Shown piece after piece: positions 1 through 8,085 of a DNA stretch of 64,000 nt. Below the pieces are notes generated by a model. It searched no databases. It was not told the origin of the DNA and worked only from the letters and a program-made list of their open reading frames with translations. Both the position numbers and the translations under genes were made by a program. Within the stretch, counting starts at the first letter, position 1, and every line of letters starts with the position of its first letter. This DNA comes from an uncultured Clostridia bacterium (lineage in GTDB: Bacteria; Bacillota; Clostridia; Oscillospirales; Acutalibacteraceae), in assembly GCA_947627725.1 (NCBI GenBank), contig CANQXE010000005.1:62001-126000 (forward strand), in the 5' to 3' direction.

Positions 1-376
1 GATGCCTGTCAACAAAAAATATCCGATTGATATTCTTCTTGATGCGTGCAGGAAATACGGAGAGAAAACAGGCAGGCGTGTGAGCTTTGAGTATACGCTC
101 ATAAAGGGTGTTAATGACAGTGAGGAAAATGCCCTTGAGCTTGCGAGTAGGCTTAAAGGTTCGCTTTGCCATGTTAATTTAATTCCTGTCAATGATGTAA
201 AGGAAAGAGGACATTTACGCTCCTCAGCCGAAACGGTCATTAAATTCAGTAATGTATTGAAAAGAAATGGAATTAATGCTACAATAAGAAGGACTTTGGG
301 AGCAGATATCAATGCCTCCTGCGGTCAGCTCAGACATATGAAAAAACGAGGTGATGCTGATGAAAATAGTTGCTAA
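1..376 (+). CDS. rlmN: 23S rRNA (adenine2503-C2)-methyltransferase RlmN, C-terminal part
   Basis: This is the last ~125 residues of RlmN, the radical-SAM enzyme that methylates C2 of A2503 in 23S rRNA (and A37 in some tRNAs). The start and the CX3CX2C cluster lie before the window. Visible landmarks are the N-terminal MPVNKKYPI stretch, the CHVNLIPVN segment, and the NGINATIRRTLGADINASCGQL region near the end; the last contains the Cys (INASCGQL) that matches the family's methyl-carrying catalytic cysteine. The stop overlaps the following phosphatase gene by 17 bases, so the two are probably cotranscribed, as in the Bacillus yloN-prpC order. Family identity is secure; only the missing N-terminus limits confidence. 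Confidence 0.93.
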   Translation, partial: MPVNKKYPIDILLDACRKYGEKTGRRVSFEYTLIKGVNDSEENALELASRLKGSLCHVNLIPVNDVKERGHLRSSAETVIKFSNVLKRNGINATIRRTLGADINASCGQLRHMKKRGDADENSC

Positions 377-1088
377 AACAGATAAAGGAATTGTCAGAGA
401 TTCAAATCAGGACGCTTATGCTGTCGGTGAATTTTCGGACGAAGTAGTCTGGTCTGTGGTATGCGACGGTATGGGCGGTGCTGCCGGCGGTAATATCGCC
501 TCCGCACTTGCCGTTAAGGTAATCAGTGATAAAATTAACGCTTCGTACAGAGAAAAGATGCGTGATACATCAATTCATAATATGCTTGACTCAGCGTTGA
601 CTGCCGCTAACATTGAGGTATACGACTTTGCTGAGGCAAAGCAGGAACTCAGAGGAATGGGTACAACAGTTGTATGTGCGATTGTCCGGGATAATCAGGC
701 ATATATCGCACATGCAGGCGACAGCCGTGCGTACATTGTAAACAACGGCAGTATCAGGCAGATTACAACCGATCACAGTATGGTACAGGACCTTTTATCT
801 CGGGGTAAGATTACATCGGAGGAAGCAGAGCACCATCCAAATAAAAATATTATAACAAGAGCTGTCGGCGTCGATAAGAGCATTGACATTGATTTTGCTC
901 AGGTCGATTTGACTGATGATGATGTGCTTCTCTTATGTACTGACGGTCTTTCAAATTACGTTTCCAATGACGAAATGGTTGAGATTATGAGCGACGGCAA
1001 ACACTATGCCTTTGCGGATCGATTGGTTACACAGGCAAATAAGAACGGCGGCGGAGATAATATCACCGTTGTTATCATATCAAAATAA
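360..1088 (+). CDS. prpC: PP2C-type protein serine/threonine phosphatase (PrpC/Stp)
   Basis: A 242-residue single-domain PP2C (PPM) phosphatase that would reverse phosphorylation by the adjacent PASTA kinase. Metal-binding and catalytic motifs are all present: RDSNQD (13-18), CDGMGG (35-40), GDSRAY (about 120-125), CTDGLS (193-198) and GGDNIT (231-236). I chose ATG 360 because GAGGTG at 348-353 sits six bases upstream as a ribosome binding site; a GTG at 351 is in frame but would lie inside that site. The gene starts inside the 3' end of rlmN and is followed after 18 bases by the kinase gene, the standard Firmicutes phosphatase-kinase pair. No membrane segment is seen, so a cytosolic enzyme is expected. 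Confidence 0.95.
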   Translation: MKIVAKTDKGIVRDSNQDAYAVGEFSDEVVWSVVCDGMGGAAGGNIASALAVKVISDKINASYREKMRDTSIHNMLDSALTAANIEVYDFAEAKQELRGMGTTVVCAIVRDNQAYIAHAGDSRAYIVNNGSIRQITTDHSMVQDLLSRGKITSEEAEHHPNKNIITRAVGVDKSIDIDFAQVDLTDDDVLLLCTDGLSNYVSNDEMVEIMSDGKHYAFADRLVTQANKNGGGDNITVVIISK

Positions 1089-1106
1089 TTCGGAGATACT
1101 TAAATT

Positions 1107-3170
1107 ATGGATAATTATGTGGGTAAGCGCCTTGACGGCAGATATGAAATTCAGGAAATAATCGGCGTAGGCGGTATGTCTGTTGTATATAAGGCATACG
1201 ATAATGTTGATGACAGAATTGTCGCTGTTAAAATTTTAAAGGATGAATTTTTAACAAACGACGAATTTGTAAGAAGATTTAAAAATGAAAGCAAGGCGAT
1301 TGCCCTTCTTTCGCATCCTAATATTGTAAAGGTTTATGATGTAAGCTTCGGCGAAAAGCTGCAATATATTGTAATGGAATATGTGGACGGTATTACTCTT
1401 AAGGAGTATATTCAAAAGCAGAATGCTATTACCTGGAACGACGCGCTTTTCTTTACAACACAGATTTTAAAAGCATTGCAGCATGCGCACGATAAAGGTA
1501 TTGTCCACAGGGATATTAAACCGCAGAATATTATTCTGCTTTCAAACGGCAATATTAAGGTTGCCGATTTCGGAATTGCAAGATTTTCAAGAAGTGAAAC
1601 CAGAACACTTACAGATACCGCTATCGGTTCTGTTCATTATATTAGTCCCGAACAGGCGAAGGGCGAGTTTACCGATGAAAGAGCGGATATTTATTCAGTA
1701 GGTGTTGTACTCTATGAAATGCTGGCGGGCAAGGTGCCTTTTGAGGCTGACAGCGCGGTTTCGGTTGCGCTGATGCAGCTACAGGAGGATGCTGAAAGAC
1801 TTACTGAAATTAACCCCGATATTCCGCTCGGTCTTGAGCAGATTTGTATTCATGCAATGCAGAAAAACCCTGATGACAGATATCAGACTGCAACGGAGAT
1901 GCTCCTTGATGTTGAAGAGGTTATTAAAAATCCGAAGGCTGTTTTTGACTACTCATATTTTGTTGACAAGGAGCCTACAAAATATGTTATGAATACTGAG
2001 GAAAAAGTACCTGTTCAGGAGCCGGATGAATATGACGAGGATGCAGATGATTATTATTATGACCCGCACCATAAGCGTAAGGTTATAACTGCCGTAATTA
2101 TAGGCGTAATTGTTTTAATTGCAGCGATTGTTCTTCTTGTAATGGGAATTACCGGCTCTTCATTTAAAAATTCTCACAGTCTTGAAAGCTTTGTCGGTAT
2201 GTCATATGATGAGCTTATAAGCTCTAATCAGTATGATTACGAATTTATAATGCAGCCGGAAAAAACGCAGGAAACAGAGCCGGGCATTGTTCTTTCTCAG
2301 ACTCCTAAGGAGGGGACTAAGGTACTTGACGGGTCTCAGGTTACTTTAGTTGTATCGGCAAGCACTGATGATATATCCGTTCCTAATGTCTATAACCTTG
2401 ATACCGATAAGGCTAAAAAGGCACTTGAAAATGAGGGCTTGAAAAATTACACAGTAACCTCGGTACCAAGCGATACTGTTGAAGAGAATATGGTTGTTTA
2501 CACAAATCCCAAGGCGGGAAGTATTGTTTCTGCGGATACTCAGGTTGTTATTTATGTAAGCTCGGGACCAACCTCCGTAACAATTAAGCAAATCACAATA
2601 CCAGATGTTACAGGTCTCAGGCAGGAGGGGGCGAGAGCGTTCCTTGAAAAGCTCGGCTTTACAAATATTAATTTTGAGACAAAAGACAGTGAAAAGCCAA
2701 AGGGTGTTGTACTTTCACAATATCCTGCCGCAGGTGCAAATGCGACATTGGACGAGAGAATAAATATTACTATTTCCTCAGGTTACACGACCACAACGAC
2801 AAAGGAGCCGTCAAGAGTTTCTCTTGCCGTGACTCTCCCTAAATGTATAAATGAAGACGGCGACTACGTTGAGGATAAGCTCGTTGTTGAGCTTGACGGT
2901 GAGGTTTATCTCAGCCAGAATGTTACCCTGAAAGGTAACAAGGTCAGCGTCAGCATAACGGTTGATAACAGCAAGGACGTTAGGGTAAGAGTATCGCTTA
3001 CCGATACAGATGTTGTTGAAACAAAAACCATCTCAAAAGGTAAAAGCCAGAATCTTTCCGTAAGCTTCAAAAGCTCGTCATATAACAATATAACGGAATC
3101 ATCCTCCGATCCTTCCGAAGACAGCACCGATGCTCCTAACGCAAATTCAAATGATACTCCCGTAGAATGA
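1107..3170 (+). CDS. prkC: Serine/threonine protein kinase with PASTA repeats (PrkC/Stk1)
   Basis: A 687-residue Hanks-type membrane kinase. The kinase domain (about 10-275) has a glycine loop GVGGMS (20-25), lysine 42 in VAVKIL, HRDIKPQN (134-141) and DFG (154-156). One membrane segment follows at about 326-347, preceded by the basic HHKRK. Outside the cell are three PASTA units (about 355-418, 422-487, 496-559), which in this family sense muropeptides or lipid II. In B. subtilis the homologue drives spore germination. Beyond the PASTA units is an extra ~125-residue tail: a short beta-rich segment (about 565-655) and a Ser/Thr/Asp-rich end, which many PrkC proteins lack. Its stop overlaps the first possible start of rsgA, indicating cotranscription with prpC upstream and rsgA downstream. 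Confidence 0.95.
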   Translation: MDNYVGKRLDGRYEIQEIIGVGGMSVVYKAYDNVDDRIVAVKILKDEFLTNDEFVRRFKNESKAIALLSHPNIVKVYDVSFGEKLQYIVMEYVDGITLKEYIQKQNAITWNDALFFTTQILKALQHAHDKGIVHRDIKPQNIILLSNGNIKVADFGIARFSRSETRTLTDTAIGSVHYISPEQAKGEFTDERADIYSVGVVLYEMLAGKVPFEADSAVSVALMQLQEDAERLTEINPDIPLGLEQICIHAMQKNPDDRYQTATEMLLDVEEVIKNPKAVFDYSYFVDKEPTKYVMNTEEKVPVQEPDEYDEDADDYYYDPHHKRKVITAVIIGVIVLIAAIVLLVMGITGSSFKNSHSLESFVGMSYDELISSNQYDYEFIMQPEKTQETEPGIVLSQTPKEGTKVLDGSQVTLVVSASTDDISVPNVYNLDTDKAKKALENEGLKNYTVTSVPSDTVEENMVVYTNPKAGSIVSADTQVVIYVSSGPTSVTIKQITIPDVTGLRQEGARAFLEKLGFTNINFETKDSEKPKGVVLSQYPAAGANATLDERINITISSGYTTTTTKEPSRVSLAVTLPKCINEDGDYVEDKLVVELDGEVYLSQNVTLKGNKVSVSITVDNSKDVRVRVSLTDTDVVETKTISKGKSQNLSVSFKSSSYNNITESSSDPSEDSTDAPNANSNDTPVE

Positions 3171-3178
3171 GGGATTTT

Positions 3179-4063
3179 ATGACAGACGGAAGAATAATTA
3201 AAGGTATTGGCGGTTTCTACTATGTGGAAACCGCTGAAGCTGTTTATGAATGTAAGGCAAGGGGAGCCTTCAGGCAGAAAAAAATAACACCCCTTGTTGG
3301 CGATTTAGTTTCAATAACTGTCAATGAAAACGCTGAAAACACTATTGACGAAATAAAAGAGCGTAAAAATTATCTGGTAAGACCGCCTCTTGCAAATATT
3401 GACCGGCTTTTTGTTGTGTCCTCAATCTGTGACCCGTCCATTAATACCTTTGTGATTGACAGAATTATAGCGATTGCCGAGTACAAGGAAATTGAGCCGA
3501 TAATTGTCATTACCAAAATCGACCTTGACGGCTCATATAATAAGTATTATGATATTTATTCAAAAGCAGGATTTAAGGTTGTTCTGTGTGATAATAAAAG
3601 CGGAAAAGGCGCAGAAGAGGTAAAATCGCTTCTGAAAGATAAAATCAGCGCTTTTACGGGAAATACGGGCGTTGGAAAATCATCACTTTTAAACGCTGTT
3701 GACAGCAGGCTCTCAATAGAAACGGGACAGACGAGCAAAAAGCTCGGCAGGGGAAAGCACACTACAAGACATTGTGAGCTTTATAAAATTAACGGCGGAT
3801 ATGTTGCTGACACGCCCGGATTTTCCTCAGTTGATTTTGAGCGCTGTGAAAGAATTTTAAAGGAAGAGCTTCCATACTGTTTCAGAGAATTTCAGCCGTA
3901 TTTGAGTAAATGTAAATTTCAGAATAACTGCTCACATATTAACGATAAAGGCTGCGCTGTCGTTAACGCGGTTAATGAGGGGGCTGTTTCATCGGAAAGA
4001 CACAACAGCTATGCCGCACTGTACAATGAGGTTAAGGATATCAAGGAATGGGAACTGAAGTAA
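3179..4063 (+). CDS. rsgA: Small ribosomal subunit biogenesis GTPase RsgA
   Basis: A 294-residue circularly permuted GTPase that helps mature the 30S subunit. It has an N-terminal OB-fold (GRIIKGIGGFYYV), then GTPase motifs in permuted order: TKIDL (G4), GNTGVGKSS (G1 P-loop), DTPGFS (G3). A C-terminal zinc motif Cys-x6-Cys-x-His-x5-Cys lies in CKFQNNCSHINDKGC. An in-frame ATG at 3167 overlaps the kinase stop, but I prefer ATG 3179: GAGGG lies five bases upstream and the protein then begins as RsgA proteins normally do. It overlaps thiN by 16 bases. In B. subtilis the homologue (CpgA) is a PrkC substrate, which fits this location. Confidence 0.95.
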   Translation: MTDGRIIKGIGGFYYVETAEAVYECKARGAFRQKKITPLVGDLVSITVNENAENTIDEIKERKNYLVRPPLANIDRLFVVSSICDPSINTFVIDRIIAIAEYKEIEPIIVITKIDLDGSYNKYYDIYSKAGFKVVLCDNKSGKGAEEVKSLLKDKISAFTGNTGVGKSSLLNAVDSRLSIETGQTSKKLGRGKHTTRHCELYKINGGYVADTPGFSSVDFERCERILKEELPYCFREFQPYLSKCKFQNNCSHINDKGCAVVNAVNEGAVSSERHNSYAALYNEVKDIKEWELK

Positions 4064-4677
4064 AAAAATGCGCCGTTATATCGGGAGCGCCTGAGAGTGA
4101 TTTATCGTATTATAAAAAATACCTTAATGACAGATATATTATCTGTGCTGACAGCGGATATAAAAAATGTGATGCATTAAAAATAGCTCCTGATTTAATC
4201 GTAGGTGACTTTGACTCCTCGCAAAAGCCTGATTTAATGTGTGAAATTATAGAACTTCAGGTCAGAAAAGACGATACCGATACGTTTCACTGCATAAAGG
4301 AGGCAGTCGCAAGAGGATATAATGATATAGTAATTCTCGGTGGAATAGGGTCAAGAATTGACCACACATATTCAAATATTCTGTGTGTGAATTACTGCTT
4401 TGAAAGAAATGTTAAATGCGTTCTTGTTAATTCAAAAAATATGCTTACGATAGCAAGCGGTGAAACGGTTATTAAAAAGTGCGATTATGAATACTTTTCT
4501 TTATTTGCTCTTTTTGAAAAATGTACGGGTGTTTCAATTAAAGGAGCGCAGTATGACCTTGATAACGTTGAGCTTGAGCCCTCTTCCCAGCTTACGCAAA
4601 GTAATGCGTTTAAAAATGATAAAGTTATAATAGAAATAAAAAACGGAAAAATAATTTTAATTTTGAGTAACGATTAA
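4048..4677 (+). CDS. thiN: Thiamine pyrophosphokinase
   Basis: A 209-residue cytosolic enzyme that transfers pyrophosphate from ATP to thiamine, giving thiamine diphosphate. Family motifs are visible: CADSGYKKCDAL near residue 32, VGDFDS (about 51-56), KDDTDT (about 74-79) and GGIGSRIDH (about 97-105), the acidic and glycine-rich patches that bind ATP and magnesium. Length is normal. It begins inside the end of rsgA, with AAGGA-like sequence before the ATG. In Bacillus, rpe (ribulose-phosphate epimerase) lies between rsgA and thiN; here rpe is missing from the position. Confidence 0.93.
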   Translation: MGTEVKKCAVISGAPESDLSYYKKYLNDRYIICADSGYKKCDALKIAPDLIVGDFDSSQKPDLMCEIIELQVRKDDTDTFHCIKEAVARGYNDIVILGGIGSRIDHTYSNILCVNYCFERNVKCVLVNSKNMLTIASGETVIKKCDYEYFSLFALFEKCTGVSIKGAQYDLDNVELEPSSQLTQSNAFKNDKVIIEIKNGKIILILSND

Positions 4678-4728
4678 TAAACTTTTACATAGTATGTAGT
4701 AAATACAGCATAAAAGAGGTGTTACTAC

Positions 4729-4872
4729 ATGAAAAAGATGTGCCGTCGAGACTATCTGTGGATAGCGTTTGGTGTCGGCTGTGTTATCGCGCTTTGCTGC
4801 CCGACTGTATGGATAACAAGAATTCTTGCAATCGTAGTAATTATACTCGGTATTTTATGCTGCAAAAAGTGA
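4729..4872 (+). CDS. Small cysteine-rich membrane peptide (47 aa), function unknown
   Basis: A short gene with a good ribosome binding site (AAGAGGTG, about eight bases before the ATG). The 47-residue product starts MKKMCRRDYLWIAFGV, has two hydrophobic stretches (about 10-24 and 29-44) separated by PTVWITR, and ends in CCKK. It has five cysteines, two adjacent pairs among them. Basic residues at both ends and the short turn suggest a hairpin in the membrane or one long helix. It lies between thiN and spoVM, with its stop 12 bases before the spoVM start, so the two are likely cotranscribed. I do not recognise a named family. A role linked to spore formation is only inferred from position. Confidence 0.75.
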   Translation: MKKMCRRDYLWIAFGVGCVIALCCPTVWITRILAIVVIILGILCCKK

Positions 4873-4884
4873 TGGGGGATTTCT

Positions 4885-4974
4885 ATGAAAGTTGTTTTGA
4901 TTAAAAGTCCAAAGTTTTTAGCGCCGTTTTTAAGATCAATATTTAAAATTCAAAAAGTAAAAAATGAAACATAA
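4885..4974 (+). CDS. spoVM: Stage V sporulation protein M (SpoVM)
   Basis: A 29-residue peptide beginning MKVVLIKSPKFLAPFLRSIF. Compared with the 26-residue B. subtilis SpoVM (from memory), it keeps Met1-Lys2, Ile6-Lys7, Pro9-Lys10-Phe11-Leu12 and Arg17; Pro9 is the residue important for recognising membrane curvature. SpoVM is an amphipathic helix that binds the convex forespore membrane, recruits the SpoIVA ATPase and moderates FtsH. The neighbourhood agrees: prpC-prkC-rsgA-thiN precede it as in Bacillus, and spoIVA is 1.6 kb downstream. The ribosome binding site is a run of G (about 4874-4878) six or so bases before ATG. An odd feature is a second proline at position 14, inside the expected helix. 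The gene is followed at once by a strong terminator. Confidence 0.87.
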   Translation: MKVVLIKSPKFLAPFLRSIFKIQKVKNET

Positions 4975-4981
4975 TTTAAGT

Positions 4982-5018
4982 GGCTGCCTCACAAAAAGCG
5001 GGGCAGCCTTATTTTTTT
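4982..5018 (+). terminator. Rho-independent terminator after spoVM
   Basis: GGCTGCC (4982-4988) pairs with GGCAGCC (5002-5008) around a 13-base loop, followed by a run of T (5012-5018). It closes the rlmN-to-spoVM transcript. Confidence 0.9.
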
Positions 5019-5020
5019 GT

Positions 5021-5048
5021 TATATTTAATTATTCTTTTGCATAGTAA
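5021..5048 (+). promoter_or_regulatory. Candidate sigma-E (mother-cell) promoter for the SPOCS gene
   Basis: TATATT (5021-5026), 14 bases, then CATAGTAA (5041-5048) matches the general shape of Bacillus/Clostridium sigma-E promoters (ATATT near -35, CATA at -10). It lies 29 bases before the SPOCS gene, with AAGGAG just before the ATG, and the operon content (coat protein plus spoIVA) is what sigma-E controls. No good sigma-A promoter is visible in the same gap. The match is by eye. Confidence 0.5.
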
Positions 5049-5076
5049 TTGATAGAAACAGTAAAGGAGTCTTAAT

Positions 5077-6570
5077 ATGGAGCTGTGTAAAGAATACAAA
5101 GCAATGAGCTTTAATGAGGGCAGGGAAAGGCTGACGGAAAAATTTGAGCTTGATTTTCAGGAAAATCTGCCTCAATATCTTGACGACATTGACAGAGTGA
5201 TAAAATGCAGCGTCAGCAGCGTTGTTACAAATTATGATATGAGCGACTCAAAGCTGACCATTCACGGAAAAACAATTATTTGCCTTACATATATGAATAA
5301 GGATATGTGTACCTTTTCAAATATTTTTGAAGAGGAATTTACGAAAAGTATAGATATAGATTCGGGCGATTTTGCAAGCTTTGCGGATATCAGGCTGGAA
5401 ACGAAATATTCCAATTTCCGACTGATAAATCAACGAAGAATTGATGTTCACACCTCGCTGTGTGCGCGGATTTGCGTTTACCGCAAAAATACGGGAAAGT
5501 GTCTTTCCGAATGTAAAAACGCTTTTACAAGGCAAATTAAACTGCCGTGCCTAATAGATAAAACATCAGGTGTCTGTTCGGCGGAGTTTGACGAGACCTT
5601 CTCCATATCCGGCTCAGGCTCGCAGATAAAAAATATTGTTAATTCCTACGGCATTTGTTATCTTGAAGATACAAAGATTATCAAGGACAAAATGCTTGTT
5701 AAGCTCAGGATAGAGGTCTCCGTTTTATATATGAGTGATGATAACAATATAGAAAAGTGTTCTAATTCATTTTCACTCAGTAAGATTGTTGATGTAAGCG
5801 ACTGTGACGAGGATGATAAGGCACTTGTTGAGGCTGCGATATCAAGCATTTACATTAAATCAAGAGCCGATTCTGACAATGTCTTAAATGAAATTGAGAC
5901 GGTAGGTACTGTAGCGATAAATTACAAGGTTAGCACTATTGCTGAACAGAATTTCATTACAGATTCATATATACCTCATTATAATACCGATGTCTTAAGA
6001 GATAAGGTATTAATAAAGAGAACTCCTGTTTATTATTATGACGACAGGTCGGATGAGCTGATATTTGAGAGTGATAAAAATATAATTGAGGTTATTGACC
6101 TGAAACCGAGCATTGAATCCTGTACAATTAAAGAGTCGACTGTTAAACTCTCTGTAAAACTCTCGTTTTTATATTATGATGATACCTCACAGCTTTGTTA
6201 TTATGAAAAATCAGCGGATCTTTCATTTAAGCTTAATGACAGTGAATGTGAGGGCGAGGGAACGGCAAATATAATTTCCTATGATTTTGTAATTAAAAGC
6301 ACCGATAAAATAGCGTTAAGACTTAATTATTCGTACAGGGTATACTTGTTTGAAAGCCAAAACATCGATTATTTGACTGATATTGAGGCGAACGGCGAGA
6401 TAAGCGACACCGGTGCGCCTGAACTTACTCTGTATTTTGCGAGCAAAAATGAAGATATTTGGGATATAGCAAAAAAATTCTCCACAGATATGAGTCTTAT
6501 TATGGAGGAAAATAATTTGTCATCACAAATTATTGAAAATAAAATGGTACTGCTTGTTCCGGGAATGTGA
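5077..6570 (+). CDS. SPOCS (DUF3794) and LysM domain spore coat/envelope protein
   Basis: A 497-residue protein made of beta-rich SPOCS/DUF3794-type segments (approximately 40-130, 165-260 and 300-410) with a C-terminal LysM-like domain (about 450-497, containing DIWDIAKKFSTDMSLIMEEN and ending with a VLLVPGM strand). SPOCS-LysM proteins are found in spore-forming Clostridia and are linked to the coat; the LysM part would bind peptidoglycan, here probably spore cortex. There is no signal peptide or membrane segment, as expected for a mother-cell cytosolic coat protein. It lies nine bases upstream of spoIVA and behind a sigma-E-like promoter. The domain family is reasonably sure; the exact coat layer is unknown. 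Confidence 0.8.
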   Translation: MELCKEYKAMSFNEGRERLTEKFELDFQENLPQYLDDIDRVIKCSVSSVVTNYDMSDSKLTIHGKTIICLTYMNKDMCTFSNIFEEEFTKSIDIDSGDFASFADIRLETKYSNFRLINQRRIDVHTSLCARICVYRKNTGKCLSECKNAFTRQIKLPCLIDKTSGVCSAEFDETFSISGSGSQIKNIVNSYGICYLEDTKIIKDKMLVKLRIEVSVLYMSDDNNIEKCSNSFSLSKIVDVSDCDEDDKALVEAAISSIYIKSRADSDNVLNEIETVGTVAINYKVSTIAEQNFITDSYIPHYNTDVLRDKVLIKRTPVYYYDDRSDELIFESDKNIIEVIDLKPSIESCTIKESTVKLSVKLSFLYYDDTSQLCYYEKSADLSFKLNDSECEGEGTANIISYDFVIKSTDKIALRLNYSYRVYLFESQNIDYLTDIEANGEISDTGAPELTLYFASKNEDIWDIAKKFSTDMSLIMEENNLSSQIIENKMVLLVPGM

Positions 6571-6579
6571 GGTTAGATT

Positions 6580-8055
6580 ATGAATAATAACATTTACAAT
6601 GATATTTCTAAGCGAACAGGCGGCGATATTTACATAGGTGTTGTCGGTCCTGTAAGGTCGGGAAAATCAACCTTTATAAAAAGATTTATGGATTCGCTTG
6701 TTATACCCAATATTGACGACGCCTTTGTCAGAGAACGCGCGCAGGATGAACTGCCTCAGTCTGCCGCCGGCAGAACAATAATGACGACCGAGCCGAAATT
6801 CATACCTGAGGATGCTGTTGAGCTTCATATGAACGATAATATCAAAATGCGTGTAAGGCTTATTGACTGTGTCGGATATATCGTGCCAAGCTCCGTCGGA
6901 TATATTGAAGAGGATCAGCCGAGAATGGTTATGACTCCCTGGTATGACGAGGAAATACCGTTTAATATGGCGGCTGAAATCGGAACGAAAAAGGTTATAA
7001 CCGAGCATTCGACAATAGGGCTTGTAATAACTACGGACGGCTCGATAAGTTCAATTCCGCGTGATGAATATCAGGAGGCTGAGCAAAGGGTTATTGAAGA
7101 ACTCAAAGAGCTTGATAAGCCGTTTGTCGTTTTGATGAACAGCGCTCAGCCGCAGAATCCTTCAACAGTGAGCCTTTGCAGAGGGTTGACTGAGGAATAC
7201 GGCGTTCCGGTAATCCCTGTTAATTGTCTTGAGCTGACAGAGCAGGAGGTCAATGATATTCTTTCTGATATTTTATATGAATTTCCCGTATCAAATGTCA
7301 GTATTCGTTTTCCCTCATGGATTAATAATCTTGAAAAGGATAATTACCTGCGTTCTTCCCTATATGATACAATCAAGGCTAATGTATCTCGGATTTCAAA
7401 TATCAGGAGCATTAAGACATTTGCGGATTGTATTAAAGAAAATGAATATGTTGAGTCTGTCTCAATATCGTCTCTGGATTTGTCAAACGGCTCGGTAGAT
7501 ATGAAGTTTTATGTTGACAACACATACTTTTATCAAATTTTGTCTGAAAGCTGTCATATTCAGATTAAGGACGAAAAGGATTTGATGAACAACTTTATTT
7601 CGCTTGTCGCTATGAAAAAGGAATATGAACGATTTTCAAAGGCGCTTAACGATGTTGAGGAAACAGGCTACGGCATTGTAATGCCTGAAATGTCACAGCT
7701 TTCGCTGAGCGAGCCTGAAATTATGAAGCAGGGAGGACGGTACGGAGTAAGGCTGAGAGCAGAAGCGCCGTCAATTCATATGATTAAGTGCAATACATTT
7801 ACAGAGGTCGCTCCTATTGTAGGAAGCGAGAGCCAGAGCCAGGAGCTTGTTATGTATCTGCTCAAGGAATTTGAGGAAAATCCGTCTGATATTTGGAATA
7901 CAAATCTATTCGGCAAGTCGCTTCACGAGCTTGTCAGCGAGGGACTCAATAACAAGCTGTACCGTATGCCTCTTGACGCAAGAAATAAATTCAGAGAAAC
8001 AATTGAACGTGTAATAAACGAGGGATGTAACGGTTTAATCTGTATTATTCTATAA
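6580..8055 (+). CDS. spoIVA: Stage IV sporulation protein A (SpoIVA) ATPase
   Basis: A 491-residue, full-length SpoIVA, the ATP-hydrolysing, self-polymerising protein that forms the coat base layer on the forespore and is tethered by SpoVM. The N-terminal TRAFAC-like domain carries the P-loop GPVRSGKST (about 23-31) and a DCVGY segment near residue 95. The C-terminal region ends GCNGLICIIL, typical for the family's conserved tail. It is preceded after nine bases by the SPOCS/LysM gene and is probably in the same sigma-E transcript. Having spoVM and spoIVA within 2 kb is closer than in Bacillus, where they are far apart. Confidence 0.96.
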   Translation: MNNNIYNDISKRTGGDIYIGVVGPVRSGKSTFIKRFMDSLVIPNIDDAFVRERAQDELPQSAAGRTIMTTEPKFIPEDAVELHMNDNIKMRVRLIDCVGYIVPSSVGYIEEDQPRMVMTPWYDEEIPFNMAAEIGTKKVITEHSTIGLVITTDGSISSIPRDEYQEAEQRVIEELKELDKPFVVLMNSAQPQNPSTVSLCRGLTEEYGVPVIPVNCLELTEQEVNDILSDILYEFPVSNVSIRFPSWINNLEKDNYLRSSLYDTIKANVSRISNIRSIKTFADCIKENEYVESVSISSLDLSNGSVDMKFYVDNTYFYQILSESCHIQIKDEKDLMNNFISLVAMKKEYERFSKALNDVEETGYGIVMPEMSQLSLSEPEIMKQGGRYGVRLRAEAPSIHMIKCNTFTEVAPIVGSESQSQELVMYLLKEFEENPSDIWNTNLFGKSLHELVSEGLNNKLYRMPLDARNKFRETIERVINEGCNGLICIIL

Positions 8056-8059
8056 ATAA

Positions 8060-8085
8060 AAAGGTCGCATTAATTTGCGACCTTT
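8060..8085. terminator. Bidirectional terminator between spoIVA and the DUF1294 gene
   Basis: AAAGGTCGCA (8060-8069) pairs perfectly with TGCGACCTTT (8076-8085) around a six-base loop. It serves the two convergent genes, and overlaps the stop of the reverse-strand gene. The T-rich tract is better in the reverse direction (the A run at 8056-8062). Confidence 0.75.

Noticed and set aside
4719-4904. A 61-residue forward frame over the small membrane peptide gene
   Set aside because: It is in another frame from the 47-residue peptide, which has its own well placed ribosome binding site, and it runs into the spoVM start.
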